Source of the DNA: Actinobacteria bacterium IMCC26077
GTDB lineage: Bacteria; Actinomycetota; Actinomycetes; Nanopelagicales; Nanopelagicaceae
Reading direction: 5' to 3'
Length of the DNA stretch: 64,000 bases
Assembly (NCBI GenBank): GCA_002284915.1
Contig: CP015606.1
Coordinates: forward strand, 868,001-932,000
Shown piece by piece: positions 28,164 through 36,484 of this stretch. The notes under the pieces are model-generated. The model was not told the DNA's origin. It saw only the letters and a program-made list of their open reading frames with translations, and searched no databases. How positions within the stretch are numbered: position 1 is the first letter of the stretch; each line of letters opens with the position of its first letter. Position numbers and translations under genes: made by a program.

Positions 28164-28177
28164 AAGGCCACAAGCTA

Positions 28178-28203
28178 ATTACGCAACTAATCTGTTGCGT
28201 AAT
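28178..28203. promoter_or_regulatory. 26-bp palindrome upstream of FTR1 gene, probable operator
   Basis: ATTACGCAAC and GTTGCGTAAT are perfect 10-base arms around TAATCT. The site covers the expected -35 region of the FTR1 promoter, 14 bases upstream of its -10. It could alternatively be an RNase D terminator, but no T tract follows on either strand, so an operator is favoured. It does not match the classic DtxR/IdeR box. Confidence 0.55.
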
Positions 28204-28222
28204 TCATGAGAGATGGCTCACC

Positions 28223-29530
28223 TCAGGAAGCGCTCTCTGAATGTGGTGGCTCATCGGATTCAGGGGCGCTCAGGGGCGTGGTTTCGCTCTCGATGGCGAG
28301 CAAGAGTGGGGCGGTGAAGGCAATCTGCCAGCCCCGCGCGCCATGGTGGCGCAGGAATTGGGCCACCTCACCCTCACTTCTTCCACCGGGCGGCGGGTCC
28401 TGCCAACAGAATCTCCGGACGAGATCCGGGGAGAGAAGGTTCTCTACCGGAAGTTCGAGGGTCTGCGCAGTTTCACTTAAGGCGTGGCGCGCATGGGTTA
28501 GTCGGGCGTAAGCAATCGGTGCTCGTTCGCGCCAGATTCGGATGTGCGCCGGAGGTCCATCACTCGGAGCAGGTTTGGTAACGGTGGGATTAGCGCGCGC
28601 CGCTTCGATTGCGCGCCACCAACGATCTGCTTCGCGCTTAAGCGCTGGCATCGTTCGAAGATGCGAGATCGAGGTGGGCGGTTTCAACGCGACACTGACA
28701 ATCGCGCGATCGTTGAGCAGTCGTCCAGCTGCGATATCTCGCTCGCGAGCTAACTCATCTCGAACTCGCCACATTTCTCGAACCATCGCCAATTGCTCTG
28801 GTTTCTTTACTTGATGCATCCCAGATGTTCTTCGCCATGGTTCTTTACGAGGAGGTGCAGGTTCGGCGTGAAGTGCAGCTTCAGATTCTTCAAGCGCCCA
28901 CTCCAATTTCGATCGCTCCTTGAGGACGCGAACAATTTCATCCTTGAGGTCGAGCAAGACATCGACATCGAGCGCTGCATAAATTAGCCAATCATGGTGA
29001 AGTGGTCGCTTTGACCAATCGACAGCTGAATGCTCCTTTGCTAGGCGAATGTTAAGTAATGATTCGGCAAGCGCGCCTAATCCCACTCGAGGGAAGCCCG
29101 CAATTCGCCCCGCTAACTCCGTATCGAAAAGCTTTTTCGGTTCGATACCAATCTCCCGTAAACATGGAAGGTCTTGGGAGCTGGCATGAATAACAGCCTC
29201 TGCTCCCTCAAGTATCTCGTTTAATCGAGAGAATAAGTGCGCTCCATCGTTCTTTTCGCTCTCGTTAATAAGTGCAATTGGATCGATGAGATGTAATCCG
29301 CCCCCACGTCGGAAAATCTGAACTAGATATGCGCGCTGTGAGTACTTGTATCCGGAAGCCCGTTCGGCATCGAGGGCGATGTCACCATGGCCGACATGTA
29401 ATTGATCAAATGCGCGTTCAAGTTCGCTAACGGTGGTGATTACAGGTGGAAGTGGCGTTCTAGGAGCAGCTAAAAGCGGAACTGCATTTTCAGCTTCGCC
29501 TTCCGGGGAAATCTCTGGTTCGGCATCCAT
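28223..29530 (-). CDS. rnd: Ribonuclease D with HRDC domain
   Basis: A 3'-5' exoribonuclease of the DEDD family acting in RNA maturation. Exo motifs are ALDAERASGYKYSQRAYLVQIF, HASSQDLPCLREIGI, DTELAGRIAGFPRVGLGAL and DWLIYAALDVDVLLDL. The first motif has DAERA where DTE is usual, but the Asp and Glu remain. A KPEQLAMVREMWRVRDELARERDI segment marks the HRDC domain, followed by a C-terminal extension typical of actinobacterial members. It is 11 bases downstream of the DUF3000 gene and cotranscribed with it. Confidence 0.9.
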   Translation of the reverse strand: MDAEPEISPEGEAENAVPLLAAPRTPLPPVITTVSELERAFDQLHVGHGDIALDAERASGYKYSQRAYLVQIFRRGGGLHLIDPIALINESEKNDGAHLFSRLNEILEGAEAVIHASSQDLPCLREIGIEPKKLFDTELAGRIAGFPRVGLGALAESLLNIRLAKEHSAVDWSKRPLHHDWLIYAALDVDVLLDLKDEIVRVLKERSKLEWALEESEAALHAEPAPPRKEPWRRTSGMHQVKKPEQLAMVREMWRVRDELARERDIAAGRLLNDRAIVSVALKPPTSISHLRTMPALKREADRWWRAIEAARANPTVTKPAPSDGPPAHIRIWRERAPIAYARLTHARHALSETAQTLELPVENLLSPDLVRRFCWQDPPPGGRSEGEVAQFLRHHGARGWQIAFTAPLLLAIESETTPLSAPESDEPPHSESAS

Positions 29531-29541
29531 TACTTCGCCTG

Positions 29542-30126
29542 CTATTTATTCCGACGAATCATCGTGGCTACGCCTTCACCTGTGGAGATTGGCGGCAGTC
29601 CAGCGCAGTGGGCGAGTAATTCGTTCCACCGCTCAAGATGATCAATCACCTCAGGAACGCTCTCTGCTTGAGGAGTCCAGGATGCGCGAATCTCTAATTC
29701 ACTCCGCGCCGCTCTCTCTGCCAATTCGCCAAAGGATGAGCTCAACGCCAACGTGACCGTTCCGCTCAGAGCCGTGACCGCCAAACCAGAGAGCGACTCT
29801 TCAAACCAGGACCAACCTACCTGTGGCAAGAGCGGGTCTGATCCCATCTCGCGCTCGATATCCGCCTTGATAAAGGTAACAATCCGTAAATCACCACCCC
29901 AAGTTTCTTGTCCTCCTGGTTCATGGAGCAGTACGAATCGACCGTTCGCTACCTCATCTTCGCCGTCATAACACTCAGCAGTGAGCGCGAACCCATGCGT
30001 TGCCAACTTTGCTGGCGCTGGAATCTCCTCGCATTCGATCTCAGGTCGCGGCGTGAATGTGCGAAGAGCATCGAACAACTCTTTGACATCCCCGCGAAAT
30101 CCGGAGAATTCCTTCGATACGCTCAT
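29542..30126 (-). CDS. DUF3000 family protein
   Basis: A 194-residue actinobacterial protein matching DUF3000 (RPEIECEEIPAPAKLA near the start; GRFVLLHEPGGQETWGGDLR in the middle). It is nearly always found just upstream of RNase D, as here, which suggests a shared RNA-related process, though no function is established. A TACCCT -10 seven bases before ATG 30126 points to leaderless translation. Confidence 0.85.
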   Translation of the reverse strand: MSVSKEFSGFRGDVKELFDALRTFTPRPEIECEEIPAPAKLATHGFALTAECYDGEDEVANGRFVLLHEPGGQETWGGDLRIVTFIKADIEREMGSDPLLPQVGWSWFEESLSGLAVTALSGTVTLALSSSFGELAERAARSELEIRASWTPQAESVPEVIDHLERWNELLAHCAGLPPISTGEGVATMIRRNK

Positions 30127-30133
30127 ATATATA

Positions 30134-30139
30134 AGGGTA
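30134..30139 (-). promoter_or_regulatory. -10 TACCCT of leaderless DUF3000-rnd operon
   Basis: Minus-strand TACCCT lies seven bases before the ATG at 30126. Confidence 0.5.
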
Positions 30140-30155
30140 AAGAGAGGGCTATCAC

Positions 30156-30650
30156 TTATCGGGAGGCGCGCTCGTATTTTTCAAAGGTTGTACCTGCTTT
30201 CAATTCGCTCTCACTCAGCGAGAGTTTCGAAGCCAAGAGAGCGCGATCGACGTAGTGATTATCTCCAGGTATAGGCGCGAGGGTGAGATGGAATTCGTCG
30301 ATGAGATCCTCGCGCAAGAGATGATGAATGAGCGTGATGCCACCCTCGCAGAGGATTGCTCCGGAGATTTCGCGCCGCACCTTCTCGATTAATTCCTTGG
30401 GGGTTAAGCCACTGCTACGTCGATAGATATAGAGCGGATGTGGCGCTTTTTGATAGGGCTCGGCGTCGACAGTTGCGCTACCAACGACGATAGCGCCGAC
30501 CCGATTGGAGTTGCGCAGCGCAAGGAAGCGCTCGCGATCTTCGGGTGTTCGCAGTTCCCGGCTGTTCCCATGAAGGCTCGTCGCCCCATTGCTACCCACC
30601 ACCAAGCTCGCCAGGAGGGGGGATTGGGCGGGCGGGCGCTCGCTACTCAT
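30156..30650 (-). CDS. RibD C-terminal/dihydrofolate-reductase-fold protein
   Basis: A stand-alone RibD-C domain of 164 residues: VVGSNGATSLHGNSRELRTPEDRERFLALR, DAIVVGSATV-like GAIVVGSATVDAEP, then GAILCEGGITLIHHLLREDLIDEFHLTLAPI. The fold is NADPH-dependent reductase. It lacks the deaminase half of RibD, so riboflavin synthesis is only one possible role. A separate leaderless promoter (TACTCT seven bases before ATG) precedes it. Confidence 0.82.
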   Translation of the reverse strand: MSSERPPAQSPLLASLVVGSNGATSLHGNSRELRTPEDRERFLALRNSNRVGAIVVGSATVDAEPYQKAPHPLYIYRRSSGLTPKELIEKVRREISGAILCEGGITLIHHLLREDLIDEFHLTLAPIPGDNHYVDRALLASKLSLSESELKAGTTFEKYERASR

Positions 30651-30657
30651 GGCGGTA

Positions 30658-30663
30658 AGAGTA
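30658..30663 (-). promoter_or_regulatory. -10 TACTCT of leaderless RibD-like gene
   Basis: Minus-strand TACTCT lies seven bases before the ATG at 30650. Confidence 0.5.
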
Positions 30664-30759
30664 GGTGGAGCGCGCCCATTTACCTCGCGTTACCCGCGAA
30701 TACCCTGTGAATCTAGCGACAATTTGCCGCTCAAGTTGAGCTGCTGCGAGCGCCCTAGT

Positions 30760-30765
30760 TAGCCT
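30760..30765 (+). promoter_or_regulatory. -10 TAGCCT of leaderless NlpC/P60 gene
   Basis: TAGCCT lies six bases before the ATG at 30772. Confidence 0.6.
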
Positions 30766-30771
30766 TGAGCC

Positions 30772-31797
30772 ATGATCCACCCTCGGCGCCAGCGTTTGGC
30801 CCCCGCCTTCACGCTTAGCTTCGCGCTTGCGCTTAGCTTGCTCGCCGGAGCCCCCAGCGAGGCGGCGCCTCGGCCAAGCGCAAGACTGCTTGAGGTTCAG
30901 GCGCGCGTCATTGATCTGCAAAATCAGGCCGCTTCTGCCGCGGAAGGGGCGCAAGAGGCGAAGGTCAGGTTGGTGCAGCTCAACCAAACCCTCGCTGGAG
31001 TCCAAGAGAAGGCTGCCAAACAACGGAACGAATTAGAGGTCATTCGAAAATCTCTCGGCTCAATCGCGCTCGAGCAATATAAGAGCTCCGGGCTTGGTCA
31101 ATCGCTCCAATTGCTCTTCTCTGCCGATCCCAAGGCATATCTAGCATCTGCCGGTGATTTAGATTCACTTACTCGTCGCCGCTCGGTGGAGTTACGCCGG
31201 TACGAGTCAGCAACCCAGAAGTTACGCCAGACCACCTTGCTCGTCAGCGACAAAGCAAAGTTGGTGCGCGCCACGCAACAGAAATTAGAGGCGCAAGCGC
31301 GCGCTGCGAATGCAAAGCTCGCCGAAGCTGAACGGCTACTCAAATCACTGAAAGCCTCCGAACGTAAAGCGCTCTTAGCGGCACAGCGGCGAGCTGAGGC
31401 GAACGATCTCGCTTCATCGCGCGCTGCTGCGAAGAGCTTGAAGAACACATCGGGACGAGCTGGAGTTGCAATCCGATATGCCTTGGCACAAATCGGCGAT
31501 CGGTATGTATTCGGCGCAGCGGGAATGCGAACGTGGGACTGCTCCGGGCTAACGATGCGAGCTTTTGCTGCGGCAGGGGTTTCACTGCCACATTCTTCGC
31601 GTGCCCAATTTCAATATGGAAAGAAGATTCCTCGCTCTCAATTACGCCCAGGTGATTTAGTTTTCTTCAAGCGCCCGATTAGCCACGTCGGCATCTACAT
31701 CGGTAATGGCAAGATGATTCATGCTCCACGGCCTGGCTCTCGGGTAAAAGTCGCACCGATCAACCAAATGCGATACGTCGGGGCAGTTCGTTTATAG
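30772..31797 (+). CDS. Secreted NlpC/P60 peptidoglycan endopeptidase
   Basis: A cell-wall hydrolase that cleaves peptide stems. The N-terminus is a signal peptide (basic start, then FTLSFALALSLLAGAPSEA). Residues about 40-215 form a long coiled coil rich in Ala/Lys/Gln, followed by a C-terminal NlpC/P60 domain with the catalytic Cys in WDCSGLTMRAF and His in ISHVGIYIGNGKMIHAP. The layout is that of the RipA/RipC type. It is next to pimB, as in mycobacteria. Confidence 0.92.
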   Translation: MIHPRRQRLAPAFTLSFALALSLLAGAPSEAAPRPSARLLEVQARVIDLQNQAASAAEGAQEAKVRLVQLNQTLAGVQEKAAKQRNELEVIRKSLGSIALEQYKSSGLGQSLQLLFSADPKAYLASAGDLDSLTRRRSVELRRYESATQKLRQTTLLVSDKAKLVRATQQKLEAQARAANAKLAEAERLLKSLKASERKALLAAQRRAEANDLASSRAAAKSLKNTSGRAGVAIRYALAQIGDRYVFGAAGMRTWDCSGLTMRAFAAAGVSLPHSSRAQFQYGKKIPRSQLRPGDLVFFKRPISHVGIYIGNGKMIHAPRPGSRVKVAPINQMRYVGAVRL

Positions 31798-31798
31798 C

Positions 31799-32950
31799 GT
31801 GGAGAAGATTCTTTTTGTAACGAATGATTTTCCGCCGCAGAGCGGTGGAATCCAGACATTTATTGAGGGCTTGATTTATCAGTTACCACCAGAGTCGGTA
31901 GTCGTCCATACCTCTTCGCAAAGCTCCGAAGTCGAGCAAACCCGTTATGACCAAGAGATTTTCCATCAACTGGGAGCTATTGTCGTTCGAGACCGGCAAC
32001 GTATCTTGTTGCCAACGCCGGGCTTGCGCGCTCGAGTCGCCGGGACCATCCATGCACATTCAATTAAAACAGTAGTTTTTGGAGCGAGCGTGCCTCTGGG
32101 ATTACTCGCACCATCATTACGACGTTTAGGCGTAACTCGAATAGTTGCGTTGACGCATGGTCATGAGGTGTGGTGGTCGAAAGTGCCACTGTTCTCGCAC
32201 CTACTCCGCAGAGTTGCTCGCTCAGTTGATGTGCTGACTTACTTGGGCAGCTTTACTAAGTCGGCAATAAGCGCAGCGTTAGATACTCGAGATCTCTCAA
32301 AATTGGTGGCGCTGCCGCCGGGAGTGGATATTGAAAATTTTCATCCAGGCGATAAATCCGAGGAGTTTCTCAAACGGTATGGCCTATCGGGGAAGCTGAT
32401 TATCTTGTGCGTTGGCCGTCTTGTTCAACGCAAGGGACAGGATGTGTTGATCAAGGCGCTCTCGAAGGTGCGAGGTCAATTTCCCAATGCGCAGTTGGTC
32501 ATTGCCGGAAGCGGAAATTATGAAGAGCGGTTACGAGCATTGGCGAAACAAGAGGGCGTTGCGCAAAGCGTTTCCTTCCTAGGTCGCGTTCCCTTTGAAG
32601 ATTTACCGGCTCTCTTTCGATCGGCAGATATCTTTGCCTCACCCACTCGAGAACGATTTGCCGGGCTTGAAGTAGAGGGTTTAGGCATCGTCTACTTAGA
32701 AGCGAGCGCATCGGGAGTTCCAGTTATCGCCGGTGATTCGGGCGGTTCACCCGATGCTGTGCAACAAGATGTCACGGGAAAAGTTGTTGCAGGTTCGGAT
32801 ATCGATGGCTTGGCATATGCGCTTACCGAGTTGCTTGCTGACGCGCAGCTGCGAGCGCGGATGGGTAGCGCGGGGAGATTATGGATGGAATCGCAGTGGA
32901 GTTGGCAGGTGATCGGAGCTCGATTCCGACACTTACTTCAAGCGGACTAG
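31799..32950 (+). CDS. pimB: Phosphatidylinositol monomannoside mannosyltransferase PimB
   Basis: A GT-B, family GT4 glycosyltransferase. FVTNDFPPQSGGIQTFIEGL and TRERFAGLEVEGLGIVYLEASA with GVPVIAGDSGG match mycobacterial PimB', the GDP-mannose-dependent enzyme adding the second mannose to PIM1 on the inner membrane face. VGRLVQRKGQDVLIKAL is the donor-domain motif. The context (NlpC/P60, fadD15-like, SRPBCC, PlsC) matches the mycobacterial locus. The GTG start lies one base after the upstream stop, implying coupling. The 3' end overlaps the response-regulator gene by 18 bases. Confidence 0.87.
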   Translation: MEKILFVTNDFPPQSGGIQTFIEGLIYQLPPESVVVHTSSQSSEVEQTRYDQEIFHQLGAIVVRDRQRILLPTPGLRARVAGTIHAHSIKTVVFGASVPLGLLAPSLRRLGVTRIVALTHGHEVWWSKVPLFSHLLRRVARSVDVLTYLGSFTKSAISAALDTRDLSKLVALPPGVDIENFHPGDKSEEFLKRYGLSGKLIILCVGRLVQRKGQDVLIKALSKVRGQFPNAQLVIAGSGNYEERLRALAKQEGVAQSVSFLGRVPFEDLPALFRSADIFASPTRERFAGLEVEGLGIVYLEASASGVPVIAGDSGGSPDAVQQDVTGKVVAGSDIDGLAYALTELLADAQLRARMGSAGRLWMESQWSWQVIGARFRHLLQAD

Positions 32951-33562
32951 TCCAAGGGCAAGCGCTCGAGTAATTGCCGCTGTTCGATTGTCGCACTCTA
33001 ATTTTCGATAGATGTTTGTCAGGTGAGTCTTCACGGTCGGTAAGCTAATGTAGAGCGCATTGCCAATACTCTGAAGCTCCGCTCCGGTAATGAGCTTCTC
33101 CAAGATTTCCAGTTCTCGCGGTGTGAGCTTTGGTCGCTCCCGCTCGATCCGCATCGCTTCAGCAAGACCCTCGGCAGTAAAGCTGCGAGGGGCGCGCATC
33201 GCAGCATCGATGGCGCTAATGAGATGTGAGATGGGGGCAGATTTGTGAATCAGGGCGTTAGCGCCTGACTCGGCCGCAGCCAGAAGGAAATTGGGATTAG
33301 CCTCGATGGTCAAGATGATGATGGCTATCTCAGGTTTAAGTTTTCTAGCCCAGGTAATCATCTCAAAACTCAATCCATCGGGGAGATGGAGATCGGTGAT
33401 CAGAATCGAGGGATCACATCTACTTAATTGAGCTCGCCCTTCGGCACAGCTAGCCGCTTCAACGATTTCAGTAAACCCTCGCGACGAAAGCGCCTTGCGT
33501 AGTCCTTCGCGAACAATCGGATGATCTTCGACGATGAGCAGTTTCACGTCAGTTGTGTTCAT
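32933..33562 (-). CDS. NarL/FixJ-type response regulator
   Basis: The receiver domain has the acidic pocket (LIVEDHPIVREG), the phospho-acceptor Asp in ILITDLHLPDG, and the conserved Lys in HKSAPISHL. The C-terminal LuxR helix-turn-helix is LTPRELEILEKLITG to PTVKTHLTNIYRKL. ATG 33562 is chosen over the longer frame because it forms an ATGA overlap with the kinase stop and starts MNTTDVKLLIVEDH. Targets are unknown; the adjacent fadD or pimB are candidates by position only. Confidence 0.88.
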   Translation of the reverse strand: MNTTDVKLLIVEDHPIVREGLRKALSSRGFTEIVEAASCAEGRAQLSRCDPSILITDLHLPDGLSFEMITWARKLKPEIAIIILTIEANPNFLLAAAESGANALIHKSAPISHLISAIDAAMRAPRSFTAEGLAEAMRIERERPKLTPRELEILEKLITGAELQSIGNALYISLPTVKTHLTNIYRKLECDNRTAAITRALALGLVRLK

Positions 33563-34167
33563 TGTGGAATCGAAATTCGATAGCAATTGATCGACTCGTT
33601 ACGGAGATAGCTCAGCTGGCCACCAATTGCCTCGATTCGCTCTCTTAGGCCTTTGCTGCCGAATCGATAGTTTGTCGTTACGCCACTCTCAAGGTATTCA
33701 TCGCCGTCATCAGTAATTTCGATCTCGATGGATTCCGAGCCGGTGACGCTTTTGAGTGAGAGAGTTTTCGCTGCAGAGTGGGCAAAGATGTTCGTGACTA
33801 TCTCTCGAAGCGCGCGATATAAATCAAGTTGACTCTGTTGGGGCAGATCGAAATTTGTGGGAATCTGGTTCTTCACTGTGATGGTGGATTGCAATTGGAG
33901 TTGGTCTACGAAGAGCGCTAGCGCCTGACCCACTACCAATCTATCTTGGCGAAGTAATCCGATTTCATCCCGAAGCGTGGCACTTACAATCGAGAGCCGC
34001 TGTCGAATATCAACGATCGAATCCCGACTTTGACCCATCGGCGCCAGCGCGATTGCCTCGTCGCAGATGTAGCCGAGCGCGGCAAGCTCCTGAGCTAACG
34101 TGTCGTGGAGATCTCGAGCGACTCTTAGTCGCTCGATCGAATCACTCGTAGAGTTTTTCAATCTCAA
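33559..34167 (-). CDS. Sensorless cytoplasmic histidine kinase (HisKA_3 type)
   Basis: A 202-residue minimal kinase containing only the dimerisation/phosphoacceptor helix (RLRVARDLHDTLAQELAAL, His in DLHDT) and a GHKL ATPase domain (REIVTNIFAHSAAK as N box, DDGDEYL, then FGSKGLRERIEAIGG). No transmembrane, PAS or GAF input domain precedes it. The start is a TTG 26 bases inside the end of fadD, without a strong ribosome site, so it should be coupled to fadD translation. The signal must be cytosolic or come from a partner protein. Confidence 0.82.
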   Translation of the reverse strand: MRLKNSTSDSIERLRVARDLHDTLAQELAALGYICDEAIALAPMGQSRDSIVDIRQRLSIVSATLRDEIGLLRQDRLVVGQALALFVDQLQLQSTITVKNQIPTNFDLPQQSQLDLYRALREIVTNIFAHSAAKTLSLKSVTGSESIEIEITDDGDEYLESGVTTNYRFGSKGLRERIEAIGGQLSYLRNESINCYRISIPQ

Positions 34168-35929
34168 CTGCGAACTCTTTTGCTACGACATGACGCTTCA
34201 CAGAGAGTTTTGCAGTGAGGTGTCCGCCAGCGATGGTGAAATCCACTGGAAGAATGGTGAACTTACGGATGGATTCAGCTTTGCTTACCGCTTTGTTTGC
34301 CTCATCCACAGCAGTTTGAACGACCGCTATCAAGGCAGAGTCTTTTGCAAGGTCCTCAATAGAAGCACCGCCCTTGTTGTTGGCAGCGGCCCAAACCTTG
34401 ACGGCATCTTGATCAATTGTGACTAGCGCTGCGATATACGGTTTGTTGTCGCCGACAACCATGCATTGACTGACCAATGGATGGGAGCGAAGGCGATCTT
34501 CCAAAACAGCGGGGGCGACGTTCTTGCCACCCGAGGTAACAATTAATTCTTTTTTACGTCCGACGATGTATAAGAATCCATTCTCATCGAGGCGACCAAG
34601 GTCTCCGGAGCGGAAGTAACCTTCGGCGGTAAAGACCTCGCGGTTGGCAGCATCATTTTGCCAATAGCCATTCATCACAATGGGACCTTTAATGAGAACT
34701 TCGCCATCGTCATCAATCTTGATAGTGGTGCCTGGTATCGGGCGGCCGACGGAGCCAATTTTCACCGAAGAAGTGAGGTTGAGTGTGGCGCCTGCGGTAG
34801 TTTCAGTTAATCCATAACCTTCGAGAACGCGGACTCCAGCGCCGCGGAAGAAGTGGCCGAGTCGTTCGCCTAGTGGTGCACCGCCAGAGATTGCGGCATC
34901 GACGTTACCGCCCATGATGTGGCGAATTTTGCTGTAGACCAACTTATCGAAGAGGGCGTGTTGAATCCGAAGACCAGAGGAGATGTGTCCGTTCTGCATG
35001 CCTTCGCTGTACGCGATTGCCACGGCAGCTGCCTTACGGAAGATCTTTCCCTTACCAGCGGCATCAGCTTTCGCTTCAGCTCCGTTATAAATCTTCTCGA
35101 AGATTCGTGGCACAGAAAGGACAAAGTTTGGTTTGAAGCTTGCAAGATCAGGCATCAATCTGCCGACTGGATCGCTGCAATGAGCTAAATGTAAACCTGC
35201 GCGAATCGCACCGATCTCAATCATTCGCCCGAAGACGTGCGCCAGCGGGAGGAAGAGGAGGGTTGATCCACCAGGACGGAGGAAGAGATCTGATGCTCCT
35301 TCAACGACATTGCCACATTCAGCGAGGAAATTAGCGTGAGTGAGTTGCACACCTTTCGGCTTTCCAGTGGTGCCTGAGGTGTAGATCAAGGTTGCTAACG
35401 TCTCGGGACGAAGGGAGTTTCGTCGCTGCGTGACTTGATCATCCGAGATACTGCTACCGCTCTGTGATAACTGAGCAAGCGCATCTTCGGTGATCACCCA
35501 AATATTTGCTAAGTCTCTGGTTCGGACAGTTTCGACGAGCGCGGCATGTGCCGGAGTTTCAACCACCATACCCACCGCACCTGAATCTTGAAGTATCCAT
35601 TCGATCTGCTCCGCAGAAGATGTCTCATAAACTGGCACGACGACTCCGCCAGCGAACCAAATGGCAAAATCCATGATGGTCCACTCGTAACGAGTCCGCG
35701 AGAGTAATCCGACGCGATCGCCACTCTTGATGCCGGCGGCAATCAAACCCTTGGCAACGGCGCGAACTTCTGCCTCTAAGGTGCGTGCGCTTACCTGCTG
35801 CCACCCTTCACCGACCGGGCGCGAGAGCATCACGCGCTCAGGTTCGAAATGGGCTCGATTGGTGATTAAGTCGGTGAGATTTCCCTCGGTTGCTGGCGGT
35901 ACGAGGGCAGGTACAGATACCTCTTTCAT
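34142..35929 (-). CDS. fadD: Long-chain fatty-acid-CoA ligase (FadD15-like)
   Basis: An AMP-forming acyl-CoA synthetase. The AMP-binding motif LIYTSGTTGKPKGVQLTH, EGYGLTETTAGATLN and the adenylation-domain hinge YFRSGDLGRLDENGFLYIVGRKKELIVTSGGKNVAP are complete. Length 595 and NLTDLITNRAHFEPERVMLSR fit the FadD15 subgroup. It carries an AGGAGC ribosome site. It lies in the conserved pimB-SRPBCC neighbourhood but forms an operon with the two-component pair downstream. Confidence 0.92.
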   Translation of the reverse strand: MKEVSVPALVPPATEGNLTDLITNRAHFEPERVMLSRPVGEGWQQVSARTLEAEVRAVAKGLIAAGIKSGDRVGLLSRTRYEWTIMDFAIWFAGGVVVPVYETSSAEQIEWILQDSGAVGMVVETPAHAALVETVRTRDLANIWVITEDALAQLSQSGSSISDDQVTQRRNSLRPETLATLIYTSGTTGKPKGVQLTHANFLAECGNVVEGASDLFLRPGGSTLLFLPLAHVFGRMIEIGAIRAGLHLAHCSDPVGRLMPDLASFKPNFVLSVPRIFEKIYNGAEAKADAAGKGKIFRKAAAVAIAYSEGMQNGHISSGLRIQHALFDKLVYSKIRHIMGGNVDAAISGGAPLGERLGHFFRGAGVRVLEGYGLTETTAGATLNLTSSVKIGSVGRPIPGTTIKIDDDGEVLIKGPIVMNGYWQNDAANREVFTAEGYFRSGDLGRLDENGFLYIVGRKKELIVTSGGKNVAPAVLEDRLRSHPLVSQCMVVGDNKPYIAALVTIDQDAVKVWAAANNKGGASIEDLAKDSALIAVVQTAVDEANKAVSKAESIRKFTILPVDFTIAGGHLTAKLSVKRHVVAKEFAVEIEKLYE

Positions 35930-36015
35930 TGCGCGCTCCTTTTGGCGACTTCAATTATGTGGCCTCTGGCCATGAAGCGTAGACGCTAGCGTAGGCAGCC
36001 GCTTGCTGAGAAGGG

Positions 36016-36021
36016 TAGCCT
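36016..36021 (+). promoter_or_regulatory. -10 TAGCCT of leaderless SRPBCC operon
   Basis: TAGCCT lies seven bases before the ATG at 36029. Confidence 0.6.
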
Positions 36022-36028
36022 TACCGCC

Positions 36029-36457
36029 ATGAGCGAAACTCGATCCACCATCATCATTGAAGCCCCGCTTGCCCAGGTTGCAGAGGCAATTGCCTCAGTC
36101 GGTACATATCCGACCTGGTCGAGTTCGATGAAAGCCGTGAAGGTTCTCGAAGGCGATTCGGTCAAACCCAGCAAGGTGGAGATGTCCCTCTCCTCTGGCG
36201 CCCTTCGCGATGAGGCCATCCTTCTTTTTGATTGGAGCGCGTTCCCGGCTGCCCTCTCTTTCACTCTTGAGAGCGCCGACCTGCTGACGGCGATGGATGG
36301 GCGACAAGAGTTAAAGAGCATCGGTGATGAAACTGAGATCTCATACTCGCTCACCGTTGCGCTCTCTATGCCTGTGCCCGACATGATGCGCCTTAAAGCA
36401 GAGAAGGCTGTTGTCGACCAGACATTGAAAGAGCTCAAAGCGCACATCGAGAATTAA
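36029..36457 (+). CDS. SRPBCC family protein (START/Bet v1-like fold)
   Basis: A 142-residue polyketide cyclase/lipid-binding fold protein (TRSTIIIEAPLAQVAEAIASVGTYPTW), similar in place and size to mycobacterial TB16.3 (Rv2185c). Such proteins bind hydrophobic ligands; none is known here. It heads a unit with the ROK kinase and PlsC genes and has a leaderless promoter. Confidence 0.85.
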   Translation: MSETRSTIIIEAPLAQVAEAIASVGTYPTWSSSMKAVKVLEGDSVKPSKVEMSLSSGALRDEAILLFDWSAFPAALSFTLESADLLTAMDGRQELKSIGDETEISYSLTVALSMPVPDMMRLKAEKAVVDQTLKELKAHIEN

Positions 36458-36484
36458 TCGATTCTGGAAGAGCGGCGCGCACAT

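Noticed and set aside
29433-29756. Plus-strand frames across the rnd/DUF3000 region
   Set aside because: They are shadows of well-supported minus-strand genes and show no motifs, ribosome sites or promoter.
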